A DNA stretch of 64,000 nucleotides. Source: Methylobacterium fujisawaense. Its GTDB lineage: Bacteria > Pseudomonadota > Alphaproteobacteria > Rhizobiales > Beijerinckiaceae. The position numbers were made by a program, and so were the translations under genes. Positions 35,064 to 42,723 of the stretch are shown here, piece after piece. Position 1 is the stretch's first letter. Every line of letters begins with the position of its first letter. Below the pieces are notes generated by a model. It searched no databases. It worked only from the letters and a program-made list of their open reading frames with translations, and had not been told where the DNA came from. Location: assembly GCF_014138435.1 (NCBI RefSeq), contig NZ_JACJIM010000001.1, positions 434,001 to 498,000 on the forward strand, written 5' to 3'.

Positions 35064-36551
35064 TCAGCCCTCCGGCAGGACGATCCGGAAGCGCGCGCCG
35101 CTCAGCCCCTCGGCCTCGGAGGCATCGAGGGTGAGCGTGCCGCCGTTGATCCCGATCAGCTCGGCGGCGATCGGCAGGCCGAGCCCCGTGCCGCCGGAGC
35201 GCATGGAGCCCTGGAACGGCGCGAACAGGTTCTCCCGGGCGCGCGCCGGCAGGCCGGGGCCGTTGTCGGCGACCAGGATCGTGATCCGGCCCGGCGCCCC
35301 GCGGGAGGCCACGACGCGGACCGCAGCCTCCGGCACGGCGGCCCCGTCGAGCGCCTGCACGGCGTTGCGGACGAGGTTGGCCAGCGCCCGCGCCAGTTGC
35401 TCCGGGTCGGCCTGAACGCTCAGGTCGGCCGCCGCGACCTCCACGGAGACCGGATGCGCCGCCAGCGCGGCGAGATCCGGAAGCTCCGCGAAGATGGGCG
35501 CCAGCGGCGTGCTGGCCAGGAGCGGCGTCCGCTCGGAGACGCGCCCGTAGGCGAGCGTCGCCTCGCAGAAGCGGATCGCCCGGGCCAGCGTCCCCACGAG
35601 GCGCGGGGCCACACGCTGAACGGTCGGATCCTCGGTACCCTCCAGGCGATCGCCGAGAAGCTGCGCGCCGGTCAGCAGGTTGCGCAGCTCGTGGCTAATC
35701 TTGCTGACGGCGAGCCCGAGTTCGGCGAGCCGCCGCTTCTGGCGGAGCTGGTCGGCGAGGCTGCGCTGCATCCGCCCGAGCGCCCGCTCGGCCTGGCCGA
35801 TCTCGTCGCTGCGGCGGGACGGGGCGATGATCCGCCCCGCATCCTCCGGATCGTCCGCGAAGACCGTGATGCTCGTGGCGAGCCGCCGGACCGGCCGCAC
35901 GATGAGCACCTGCAGCACCACGAAGACGAGGCCCGCCGCGGCGGCCGCGATGATCAGCGAGGAGACCAGCAGGCGCAGGGCATAGTCGATCATGGCGGTG
36001 CGCAGCGGCGCCTCGTCGAGGAGGATCTCGACCCGGTCGAAGCCGATTCCCCCCTCCCCGATCACGCGGATCGGCTCGCGGACCGGCGCCACAAGGGTGC
36101 GCCACGCCCCCCGGATCGCCGACAGCGCTGTGACGTCGCGCAGATCGACGATGTCGGCGACCTGCTCGGGCATGGGCTCGATGGCGAGCAGGCGCTGGGC
36201 GCCACCGCCGCGAACCGCGATCGCCCGGGCATTCACCCCGGCCAGGAGCCGGCTCTCCAGCGCCTCGGAGACCGGCTCCCCGGTCCGGCCGTCGAGGACC
36301 AGGGCGGCGACCTGCGCGGCCGCCAGGCGGTCCGACATCCACTCGACCCGGTAATTGGCCACCGCCGGCACATAGGTCAGCACCTCGGCCACCACCACGA
36401 ACGCGACGGTGACGAGGAACAGCCGTCCCGACAGGCCGAGGCGGGCCGTGCGCCGCTCCGGCAGATCGCGGCTCGGGGCGGACGCCGGCATCGCCGGTGC
36501 CGCGGCCTCATCGGACTCGACGGACACGCCGGTCACGCTCCGCGCGGGCAT
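35064..36551 (-). CDS. Sensor histidine kinase (orphan)
   Basis: A 495-residue membrane kinase. TM1 (about 43-62), a roughly 125-residue periplasmic sensor domain, TM2 (about 190-215), a HAMP linker (RPVRRLATSITVFADDP), a HisKA domain with phospho-acceptor His287 in SKISHELRNLLTGAQLL, then an HATPase with N box NLVRNAVQAL, G1 box DNGPGLP and G2 box GGTGLGLPIA. The signal is unknown. No response regulator gene is adjacent, so the partner must be elsewhere. The ATG at 36551 is chosen; an internal ATG at 36491 would trim a 20-residue Ala/Ser-rich cytoplasmic tail. Confidence 0.88.
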   Translation of the reverse strand: MPARSVTGVSVESDEAAAPAMPASAPSRDLPERRTARLGLSGRLFLVTVAFVVVAEVLTYVPAVANYRVEWMSDRLAAAQVAALVLDGRTGEPVSEALESRLLAGVNARAIAVRGGGAQRLLAIEPMPEQVADIVDLRDVTALSAIRGAWRTLVAPVREPIRVIGEGGIGFDRVEILLDEAPLRTAMIDYALRLLVSSLIIAAAAAGLVFVVLQVLIVRPVRRLATSITVFADDPEDAGRIIAPSRRSDEIGQAERALGRMQRSLADQLRQKRRLAELGLAVSKISHELRNLLTGAQLLGDRLEGTEDPTVQRVAPRLVGTLARAIRFCEATLAYGRVSERTPLLASTPLAPIFAELPDLAALAAHPVSVEVAAADLSVQADPEQLARALANLVRNAVQALDGAAVPEAAVRVVASRGAPGRITILVADNGPGLPARARENLFAPFQGSMRSGGTGLGLPIAAELIGINGGTLTLDASEAEGLSGARFRIVLPEG

Positions 36552-36761
36552 CGCGGATTCGGATCGGCGGAGGGCGGATTGAGAAAGCTCGAGCCGGGTC
36601 CGGCCTTCGCGGGATACATGTTCGCAAGCCACAGATTCGCAGGCGGCAATACAGGCTCTCGGCAGTGAGCACTATACGATATCCACCCGCAGGCGGTTGC
36701 ATGTGCCCTCAGACACGGAAAAACACAGCCGGCGGAGGATTGCGTATCCCGGGCGTCGCTC

Positions 36762-37556
36762 TCAGCCGCGTCTGGCGCGCCGGCTCAGCAGCACGCTGAC
36801 CAGGGCGAAGACGGCCAGCATCGCGAGGCCCGCCACCATCTTGGGCGTGACGAGGGCCCGCAGGGTCAGGGAGTCGTCGCAGCCGCCCGCCCCCGCCGCC
36901 AGGCAGGCCGCCTTGGCGGCTTCGTGGGCGGCGACGACGTCCTCGATGCCCGCTCCCGTGGTGGCGTACACGACGGCGCCGGGCAGCAGCCCCAGGAAGG
37001 TCGCGAGGACGAAGACCCGCATCTTCACCCCGAAGGCGGCGGGGGCGAGGTTGGTCACCCAGAACGGGAACAGGGGGAGGAGGCGCAGGACCGCGATATA
37101 GCCGAAGGCATCGCGCCGGAAGCCTTCGGCCAGCCCGGCGAGGCGCGTGCCGCCGATCCGCCGGAGCAGGTCGGCCCCCGGCCCCCGGCCGATGGCGAAC
37201 ACGAGGGCGGCCCCCGTGGTGGCCGCGCAGACCGCGGTGAGCGCGCCCGGCACGATGCCGAACAGGAAGCCGCAGACCATCGTCAGGATCAGCGTGGCCG
37301 GCACCGACACGACCACGGCCCCGACATAGAGGCAGTAGGCCGCGACCAAGGCGCGGAGATAGCCGGCCTCGACGAAGCCGCGCAGCCAGATCCGCGAGGC
37401 GAGGAGTCGGTCGAGGCTCAGGAGCTGGGCGGCGCCGGAGACCACGACGATCGCCGACACCGTCAGGAGCAGCACCAGCGGGAGCCAGCGCCGCAGCCGC
37501 CTCCAGCGTCCGTCACGCCGCTCTTCGCCGACGGGCGCGTTCCCGGTCTCGATCAC
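36762..37556 (-). CDS. TVP38/TMEM64 (VTT/DedA-like) membrane protein
   Basis: A 264-residue protein with about six hydrophobic segments and the VTT domain: AAYCLYVGAVVVSVPATLIL, CGFLFGIVPGALTAVCAATTG, and LLPLFPFWVTNLAPAAFGV then FLGLLPGAVVYATTGAGI. The family includes lipid scramblase-like and DedA proteins of the inner membrane. The start is a GTG at 37556 that overlaps the stop of the upstream methyltransferase (GTGA), so translation is coupled. That link to a phospholipid methyltransferase suggests a role in lipid handling, which is an inference. Confidence 0.85.
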   Translation of the reverse strand: MIETGNAPVGEERRDGRWRRLRRWLPLVLLLTVSAIVVVSGAAQLLSLDRLLASRIWLRGFVEAGYLRALVAAYCLYVGAVVVSVPATLILTMVCGFLFGIVPGALTAVCAATTGAALVFAIGRGPGADLLRRIGGTRLAGLAEGFRRDAFGYIAVLRLLPLFPFWVTNLAPAAFGVKMRVFVLATFLGLLPGAVVYATTGAGIEDVVAAHEAAKAACLAAGAGGCDDSLTLRALVTPKMVAGLAMLAVFALVSVLLSRRARRG

Positions 37557-38206
37557 CCGGGCTTGCGCATCCGCAGGATCTTGAAGAACCCGCCCGGGAA
37601 GGTCGGCTTCAATCCCAGGACCTCGACGCCGTTGCGCCGGGCCCAGGCCTCGATCCGCGTCGCCTTGAAGTCCGACGACCAGCCGATCTTGGTGCAGAGC
37701 GGGGCCACGATCTCCTCGACCCGGGCGACCGGGCCTTCGCTCTGGCCGAAATGGTTGGCGAGCACGATGCCGCCGCCCGGCCGCACCACCCGCAGGAACT
37801 CGGACATCGCGGCCTCGGGATCCGGCACCAGGGTGATCAGGAACTGCGCCACCACGGCGTCGAAGCTCGCATCGGCATAGCCCAGGTGGCAGACATCCAT
37901 CACCTGCAGCCCCTTCACGTGGGACAGGTTCCGGCGCCGGACCTTGGCACGGGCGCGCTTGAGCATGTCCTCGGAGAGATCGACGCCGCAGACGAAGCTC
38001 GATGTCGGATAGTAGCCCAGCGCCAGCCCGGTTCCGACGCCGGCCTCCAGGATCTGCGGCCCATGCTCGGCCGCCGCCTCGACGGCGGCGCGGGCCGCGG
38101 GCTCGGTGAGCTTGTCGTAGACCACGTCATAGACGGGGGCCCAGCGGGCATAGGCCTTGCGCATCAGGGCCGTGCTCGGCCCGGCCATCTGCGGCTCGCT
38201 CAGCAT
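37553..38206 (-). CDS. pmtA: SAM-dependent methyltransferase, probably phosphatidylethanolamine N-methyltransferase
   Basis: A 217-residue class I methyltransferase. Motif I is ILEAGVGTGLALGYYP (about 52-67), followed by CGVDLSEDMLKRARAK, DASFDAVVAQFLITLVPDPE and RVVRPGGGIVLANHFG. The N-terminal YARWAPVYDVVYDKLTEPAA is characteristic of the Rhodobacter-type PmtA/UbiE-like enzymes that methylate PE towards phosphatidylcholine, a common lipid in these bacteria. UbiE-type or other small-molecule activity cannot be ruled out. It sits 26 bp downstream of mnmA on the same strand and is coupled to the TVP38 gene. Confidence 0.72.
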   Translation of the reverse strand: MLSEPQMAGPSTALMRKAYARWAPVYDVVYDKLTEPAARAAVEAAAEHGPQILEAGVGTGLALGYYPTSSFVCGVDLSEDMLKRARAKVRRRNLSHVKGLQVMDVCHLGYADASFDAVVAQFLITLVPDPEAAMSEFLRVVRPGGGIVLANHFGQSEGPVARVEEIVAPLCTKIGWSSDFKATRIEAWARRNGVEVLGLKPTFPGGFFKILRMRKPG

Positions 38207-38231
38207 CGTTCGAAGGTTCCAGAGGTTGAGA

Positions 38232-39386
38232 TCAGGCGGCCTCGCGGGGCCGGGCCGACAACGCGTCGACACGCCGGATGGTGCCGCCGCCCAGGACCCG
38301 GGCCCGGGGCCCGTCATCCGCGTAGATCGCGCAGGCCTGGCCCGGCGACACGCCGTCCTCGGGCTCGGTGAGAACGATCTCGGCCGTGCCGTCCGGCCCG
38401 ACCGTGAGTGTCGCCGGGCGCGGCGGCCGGGTCGAGCGCACGCGCACCGCCACCGGCAGGTCGCGCACGGCCTCGGCCGGGCCCTCGCCGAGCCAGTTCA
38501 GGTCCGAGAGGCGGATCCGGGTCGTGGCCAGGGCTGTGCGCGGTCCGACCACCACCCGGGCCGCATCCGGCTCCAGGCGCACCACGTAGAGCGGTTCCGG
38601 CCCGGACAGGCCGAGGCCCTTCCGCTGCCCCACCGTGTAGTGGACGATGCCGTCGTGCCGGCCGAGGACGTGGCCGGCGAGGTCGACGATCTCGCCGGGC
38701 CGCGCCGCATCGGGGCGCAGGCGGGCGATCACGTCGCTGTAGCGGCCCTGCGGCACGAAGCAGATGTCCTGGCTGTCCGGCTTCTCGGCGAGCGACAGGC
38801 CGAGATCCTTCGCGAGCGCGCGGGTCTCGGTCTTCTCCATCTCGCCCAGGGGAAAGCGCAGGAATGCCAGCTGCTCCGCCGTGGTGGCGTAGAGGAAGTA
38901 GCTCTGGTCCCGGGCCGGATCGAGGGCGCGGTGGAGCGCCCGGCCGCCGCCCGGCAGCGCCCGGCTCGCCACGTAATGGCCGGTGGCCAGCGCGTCGGCG
39001 TTCAGGTCCCGGGCGAGGCCCAGCAGATCGCGGAACTTCACCGTGCGGTTGCACTCGACGCAGGGGATCGGCGTCTCGCCCGCGAGGTAGCTCTCGGCGA
39101 ACTTTTCGATGACCGCGTCGCGGAAGCGGTCCTCGTAGTCGAGGACGTAATGCGGGATGCCGAGATGCTCCGCCGCAGCCCGTGCATCGTTGATGTCCTG
39201 GCCGGCGCAGCAGGCGCCCTTGCGGTGGCTCGCCGCGCCGTGGTCGTAGAGTTGGAGCGTCACGCCGACCACGTCGAAGCCCTGCCGCTTCAGCAGGCCA
39301 GCGACCACGGAGGAATCGACGCCGCCCGACATGGCGACGACGACGCGCGTCTCGTGGGGGGCTTTGGGAAGATCGAGGGCGTTCAT
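38232..39386 (-). CDS. mnmA: tRNA-specific 2-thiouridylase MnmA
   Basis: A 384-residue enzyme that thiolates U34 of the wobble position in Lys, Glu and Gln tRNAs. The PP-loop is [14 protein letters not shown] (Ser20-Ser26). The catalytic cysteines lie in [13 protein letters not shown] and [31 protein letters not shown] ([12 protein letters not shown]) and [12 protein letters not shown] are standard blocks. The length is normal. The ATG at 39386 is clear. First gene of a leftward run with the lipid methyltransferase and TVP38 genes; divergent from the flagellar region. Confidence 0.95.
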   Translation of the reverse strand: MNALDLPKAPHETRVVVAMSGGVDSSVVAGLLKRQGFDVVGVTLQLYDHGAASHRKGACCAGQDINDARAAAEHLGIPHYVLDYEDRFRDAVIEKFAESYLAGETPIPCVECNRTVKFRDLLGLARDLNADALATGHYVASRALPGGGRALHRALDPARDQSYFLYATTAEQLAFLRFPLGEMEKTETRALAKDLGLSLAEKPDSQDICFVPQGRYSDVIARLRPDAARPGEIVDLAGHVLGRHDGIVHYTVGQRKGLGLSGPEPLYVVRLEPDAARVVVGPRTALATTRIRLSDLNWLGEGPAEAVRDLPVAVRVRSTRPPRPATLTVGPDGTAEIVLTEPEDGVSPGQACAIYADDGPRARVLGGGTIRRVDALSARPREAA

Positions 39387-39623
39387 CGCGAGGGTCCGCA
39401 GCCGCCGGCCCGGAAGCTTCCTGGCTGCACGGGCCGTCTATAGCGGGACTTCGCCCGGCTTTCCAGGGCGGCCAGCGCCGACACCCGGCAGATCCTGCCG
39501 ATCGGGCGGCAGGTTCGATCAGGGCCGCGCCGCGCGCCGCGGAAGAGCACTATATTTTTCAGTATCTTAGCGGACCACCCCGGTGGCGCGCGGCTTGCTG
39601 CGGGCGGCCCAGAGGAGTCCGGT

Positions 39624-41207
39624 ATGGCGAGCGGTGCGGCGGATCGTTTGGATGTCACCACCTGGATTCCGACCGCGCGGAGTGCGTCTGCCCCGCGGTC
39701 GGGCTGGGAGGCGGCGGGCGTGGCCGCCCGGGCCGGGGATTCGACGCAGGATCGCTTCGGCGCCGCCCTGACCGCCGCCCAGGCCCGCGACGACGCGGCG
39801 GAGACGCGCGCCCGCACGGCCGACCTGCGCGACCTCGCCGCGTCGGCCCGCACCCGACAGGCCGATCAGCGCGATCAGGCCCAGGCCGCCCGGGCGGCCG
39901 GCGACCGTGCGCAGGATTCGGCGCGGCAGGCCGAGACCCGCGCCGCGGACCGGACGGCCGACCGCGCCCGACAGGCGGAGGCGGCGGCTCCGGCGGGGCG
40001 TACCGGCAAGGCCGACGCACCGCGCGCCGCCGCAGACGCACGCCCGGAAGCGCGGATGCCGGCCGCGGCGCGCGACGCACAGACGGGCCAGGCGAAACCC
40101 GCCGCACGACAGGGCTCCGAGGCTGCCACGACCTCATCGGATCGCGCCTCCGCCACAGGCGACACGGCGGCTCCCGAGGCGGCGCAGGCCGAGACGACGG
40201 TGCAGGCTGAGACGACGGCGCCGCAGACGGCCGAGCCCGCCGCCACGCCCGCCGGTTCGGACCCTGCCGCCTCGCTGCTGGCCCTCATCGCCGCGCTGAC
40301 CGAGGGCGGCGCGGCGACCGGAACGGTCAAGACCGAGGCGCCCGCGGGCACCGGCGCGGCGACCGCGCAGGACGGCGGGACAGCGCTCCTCGGAACGGGC
40401 GCGGCCGTGGGCGCTCCCGGCAGCGGCGGGCCGGTCGGCAGCCCCGCGGGTGATGCCGTATCGGGCATCGCCGGCATCCCCTCCGGGGCGAAGGCGGCAG
40501 GCGCCGGCAACGAGCCGGGCTCGGTGGGGAAGAGCACCGTCCCGGTGGAGGGCCCGGCGGCCGGCGGCTCCGCGGTCGCGACATCGGACAAGGACGGCCA
40601 GGATTTCCTGACTGCCCTGGCCGATATGGGACAGGGCGCAGGTCCGCTCCCAGGCACGCCCCCGGCCCCGCAGGGCGGCCAGACGCCGCCGGTCCCGTCG
40701 AGCCCGGCCGTCGGCACGACGAAGGCCGCAGAGGGCACCGCTGCGCCGAACCAGACCGCCGCGCCGGTCCAGACCGATCCGCCCATCCCCATCGGCCAAG
40801 TGCCGATGACCATCGGCCTGCGCTCCCTGCGCGGATCGAACGAGTTCCAGATCCGGCTCGATCCGGCCGAACTCGGGCGCATCGACGTCAAGCTGGAGAT
40901 CGACAAGGCGCATGGCCGGGTCATGACCCACCTCGTAGTCGACCGGCCCGAGACCCTGGCCCTGCTCCAGCGCGACGCCGGCCAGCTGCAACAGGCGCTG
41001 TCCCAGGCCGGATTCGACCCCTCGGGCGGCGGAATCAACCTGTCGCTGCGGGGCGACGGAAGCGCCCAGGGCGGCAGCGGCGGCCAGCAGGGGGATTCCC
41101 CCCGCAGCAACGGGGCGAACTGGTCCCAGGATCAGGCCGAGGCCTCCCAGGACATCGCCCCGATCCGCCTTCTGCGCGGCTACGGCGGCGTCGACATGAG
41201 AATCTAG
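39624..41207 (+). CDS. fliK: Flagellar hook-length control protein FliK
   Basis: A 527-residue protein with the usual FliK layout: a long, poorly conserved N-terminal ruler and a small conserved C-terminal domain. Residues 50-125 are an Ala/Arg/Asp/Gln-rich repetitive helix (RTADLRDLAASARTRQADQ, AGDRAQDSARQAETRAADR). Residues 150-370 are Ala/Gly/Pro/Thr-rich. The FLG_hook domain is at about 390-480 (GLRSLRGSNEFQIRLDPAEL, GRIDVKLEIDKAHGRV). It measures the hook and switches the export specificity. The ATG at 39624 follows AGAGGAG. It lies 89 bp before flgD. Confidence 0.88.
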   Translation: MASGAADRLDVTTWIPTARSASAPRSGWEAAGVAARAGDSTQDRFGAALTAAQARDDAAETRARTADLRDLAASARTRQADQRDQAQAARAAGDRAQDSARQAETRAADRTADRARQAEAAAPAGRTGKADAPRAAADARPEARMPAAARDAQTGQAKPAARQGSEAATTSSDRASATGDTAAPEAAQAETTVQAETTAPQTAEPAATPAGSDPAASLLALIAALTEGGAATGTVKTEAPAGTGAATAQDGGTALLGTGAAVGAPGSGGPVGSPAGDAVSGIAGIPSGAKAAGAGNEPGSVGKSTVPVEGPAAGGSAVATSDKDGQDFLTALADMGQGAGPLPGTPPAPQGGQTPPVPSSPAVGTTKAAEGTAAPNQTAAPVQTDPPIPIGQVPMTIGLRSLRGSNEFQIRLDPAELGRIDVKLEIDKAHGRVMTHLVVDRPETLALLQRDAGQLQQALSQAGFDPSGGGINLSLRGDGSAQGGSGGQQGDSPRSNGANWSQDQAEASQDIAPIRLLRGYGGVDMRI

Positions 41208-41296
41208 GCGGCGCGCGCAAGCGCCCGCATCGCGAACCGACACAGACACAGCGCGCATCCAGGCCCGCGCCAGGGCGCAGCACCGGAGAGATCAGC

Positions 41297-41986
41297 ATGA
41301 CGAGCGGCATATCCAGCCTCACCAGCACGACGGCGACGAAGAGCGCGTCGTCGAGCGGCAGCAGCGGCAACTCCACCGAGATCGCCAGCAACTTCACGCA
41401 GTTCCTGACTCTGCTGACCACGCAGCTCAAGAATCAGAACCCCCTCGATCCGATGGACACCAATCAGTTCACCCAGCAGCTGGTCCAGTTCGCCGGCGTC
41501 GAGCAGCAGCTCAAATCGAATGACCGCCTCGACAGCATCCTGAGCGCGTCGCAATCGGCGAGTTCGGCCTCGGCCACGAGCTACATCGGCAAGACCGTGA
41601 CGGCGGATGGAAGCGCGTCGCAGCTGTCCAAGGGCTCGGCCTCCTGGACGCTGACGCCCGCCCGGGCCGCCTCCAAGGCGGTGATCTCGATCCTCGATTC
41701 CCAGAACAACGTCGTGGCCACGCAGAGCACGACGCTGACCGCCGGAAGCCAGGCCTACACGTGGAACGGCAAGACCTCCGCGGGCCTGACCGCGCCGGAT
41801 GGGAACTATTCGATCAAGGTCTCGGCCACCGACGCCACCGGCGCCACCGTGGCGGTCGACACGAGCCTCACCGGCACCGTCGACGAGGTCGATCTCAGCG
41901 GGACGACACCGGTGCTGATCATCGGCTCCCAGAAAGTGCCGCTGTCCAGCGTGCAGACCATCGGGTTGTCCACAAGTGGCACTTAA
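41297..41986 (+). CDS. flgD: Flagellar hook assembly protein FlgD
   Basis: A 229-residue hook-capping protein. The N-terminal block NFTQFLTLLTTQLKNQNPLD, PMDTNQFTQQLVQFAGVEQQ is diagnostic, followed by the FLgD tudor/Ig-like domains (SYIGKTVTADGSASQL, YTWNGKTSAGLTAPDGNYSI). The cap lets hook subunits polymerise. The first 25 residues are Ser/Thr/Gly-rich, as in other alphaproteobacteria. It ends in the TAA at 41984, close to the CtrA-like box and GANTC sites that precede sciP. Confidence 0.93.
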   Translation: MTSGISSLTSTTATKSASSSGSSGNSTEIASNFTQFLTLLTTQLKNQNPLDPMDTNQFTQQLVQFAGVEQQLKSNDRLDSILSASQSASSASATSYIGKTVTADGSASQLSKGSASWTLTPARAASKAVISILDSQNNVVATQSTTLTAGSQAYTWNGKTSAGLTAPDGNYSIKVSATDATGATVAVDTSLTGTVDEVDLSGTTPVLIIGSQKVPLSSVQTIGLSTSGT

Positions 41987-41987
41987 C

Positions 41988-42024
41988 GAATCACATCCGA
42001 GTGACTCGCTTCAACATCTCTTAA
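41988..42024. promoter_or_regulatory. sciP promoter region: CtrA-like box and two GANTC sites
   Basis: A CtrA-like element TTCA-N7-TTAA (42010-42024; reverse strand TTAA-N7-TGAA, one mismatch from TTAA-N7-TTAA) lies 53 bp upstream of the sciP start. Two CcrM methylation sites, GAATC (41988-41992) and GACTC (42003-42007), lie just upstream. In Caulobacter, sciP is activated by CtrA and GANTC methylation times cell-cycle promoters. The assignment here is by motif only. Confidence 0.5.
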
Positions 42025-42077
42025 GCGGGCGCAAGTACCTTCAATGCTCGACAGGTCAGTCGAGTGTAGAGCGTATC

Positions 42078-42353
42078 ATGACCGAACCGAGCCGCCCGAG
42101 AGTGAAGTACGTGATCGGGCCCGACGGCAGCCCCCTGACGATCGCGGATCTTCCGCCCCCGAGCACCCGTCGCTGGGTGATCCGGCGCAAGGCCGAGGTC
42201 GTGGCCGCGGTGCGCGGCGGCCTTCTCAGCCTGGAGGAGGCGTGCAAGCGCTACACGCTGACCACCGAGGAATTCCTCAGCTGGCAGTTCTCCATCGACC
42301 AGCACGGTCTCGCCGGCCTGCGGACGACGCGGATCCAGCATTACCGCCATTGA
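42078..42353 (+). CDS. sciP: CtrA inhibitor protein SciP (DUF1153)
   Basis: A 91-residue helix-turn-helix protein that closely matches Caulobacter SciP along its length: RPRVKYVIGPDGSPLTIADL, RRWVIRRKAEVVAAVRGG, LSLEEACKRYTLTTEEFLSW, QHGLAGLRTTRIQHY. SciP binds DNA and CtrA in G1 and blocks CtrA-activated genes, including flagellar ones. Its position between flgD and fliF and the CtrA-like box in its own promoter fit a CtrA-SciP feedback on the flagellar genes. The ATG at 42078 is the conserved start. A strong hairpin follows about 210 bp downstream. Confidence 0.94.
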   Translation: MTEPSRPRVKYVIGPDGSPLTIADLPPPSTRRWVIRRKAEVVAAVRGGLLSLEEACKRYTLTTEEFLSWQFSIDQHGLAGLRTTRIQHYRH

Positions 42354-42561
42354 TTATCCGACGCCTCTGTCGGGCGCCATCGTTCCGGGATGCTGCAGAC
42401 GCCCCCGGAACCCCAACACGACCGAGGGTGCCGAAACCCGGCGCGTCGGCGGCTCTGGATGACGGGCTCCGCTTCGCAATCCTGGACTGACGCGATGGCC
42501 TCACTCCCGCAGCGACCACGTCGACGGCGCCGGTGGGGTGGATCGCCCGAATCCGAGAACC

Positions 42562-42598
42562 CACGAAGCCGCGTCCGGACTCCGGGCGCGGCTTCGTG
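42562..42598 (+). terminator. Strong hairpin between sciP and fliF
   Basis: A 17-bp stem with one mismatch, arms CACGAAGCCGCGTCCGG and CCGGGCGCGGCTTCGTG, around a 3-base loop. It separates the sciP transcript from the fliF operon. No long T-run follows. Confidence 0.6.
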
Positions 42599-42637
42599 CT
42601 GTTCCGGCGCCCGCCTTTGGGCCTCGGTTGCGCGGCA

Positions 42638-42653
42638 TTAACGCCTCGCTAAC
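42638..42653 (+). promoter_or_regulatory. CtrA-like box upstream of the fliF operon
   Basis: TTAA-CGCCTCG-CTAAC matches the alphaproteobacterial CtrA consensus TTAA-N7-TTAAC at 8 of 9 fixed positions. It ends 70 bp before the GTG start of fliF. In Caulobacter the fliF operon is an early, CtrA-activated class II flagellar operon. Confidence 0.6.
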
Positions 42654-42723
42654 CACGACCTGGGCAATTTCTGCCGAGCGGGCCGCCGGGGTCCGCCAGC
42701 GTTAGAGTGCAGCGAATCCTCCC

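Larger units (their letters stand above)
42354..42723. other. Intergenic region between sciP and fliF
   Basis: 370 bp without a convincing gene. It contains a strong terminator hairpin (42562-42598) and the CtrA-like box (42638-42653) upstream of fliF, both annotated separately. Open frames crossing it on either strand are Arg-rich and look non-coding. Confidence 0.6.
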
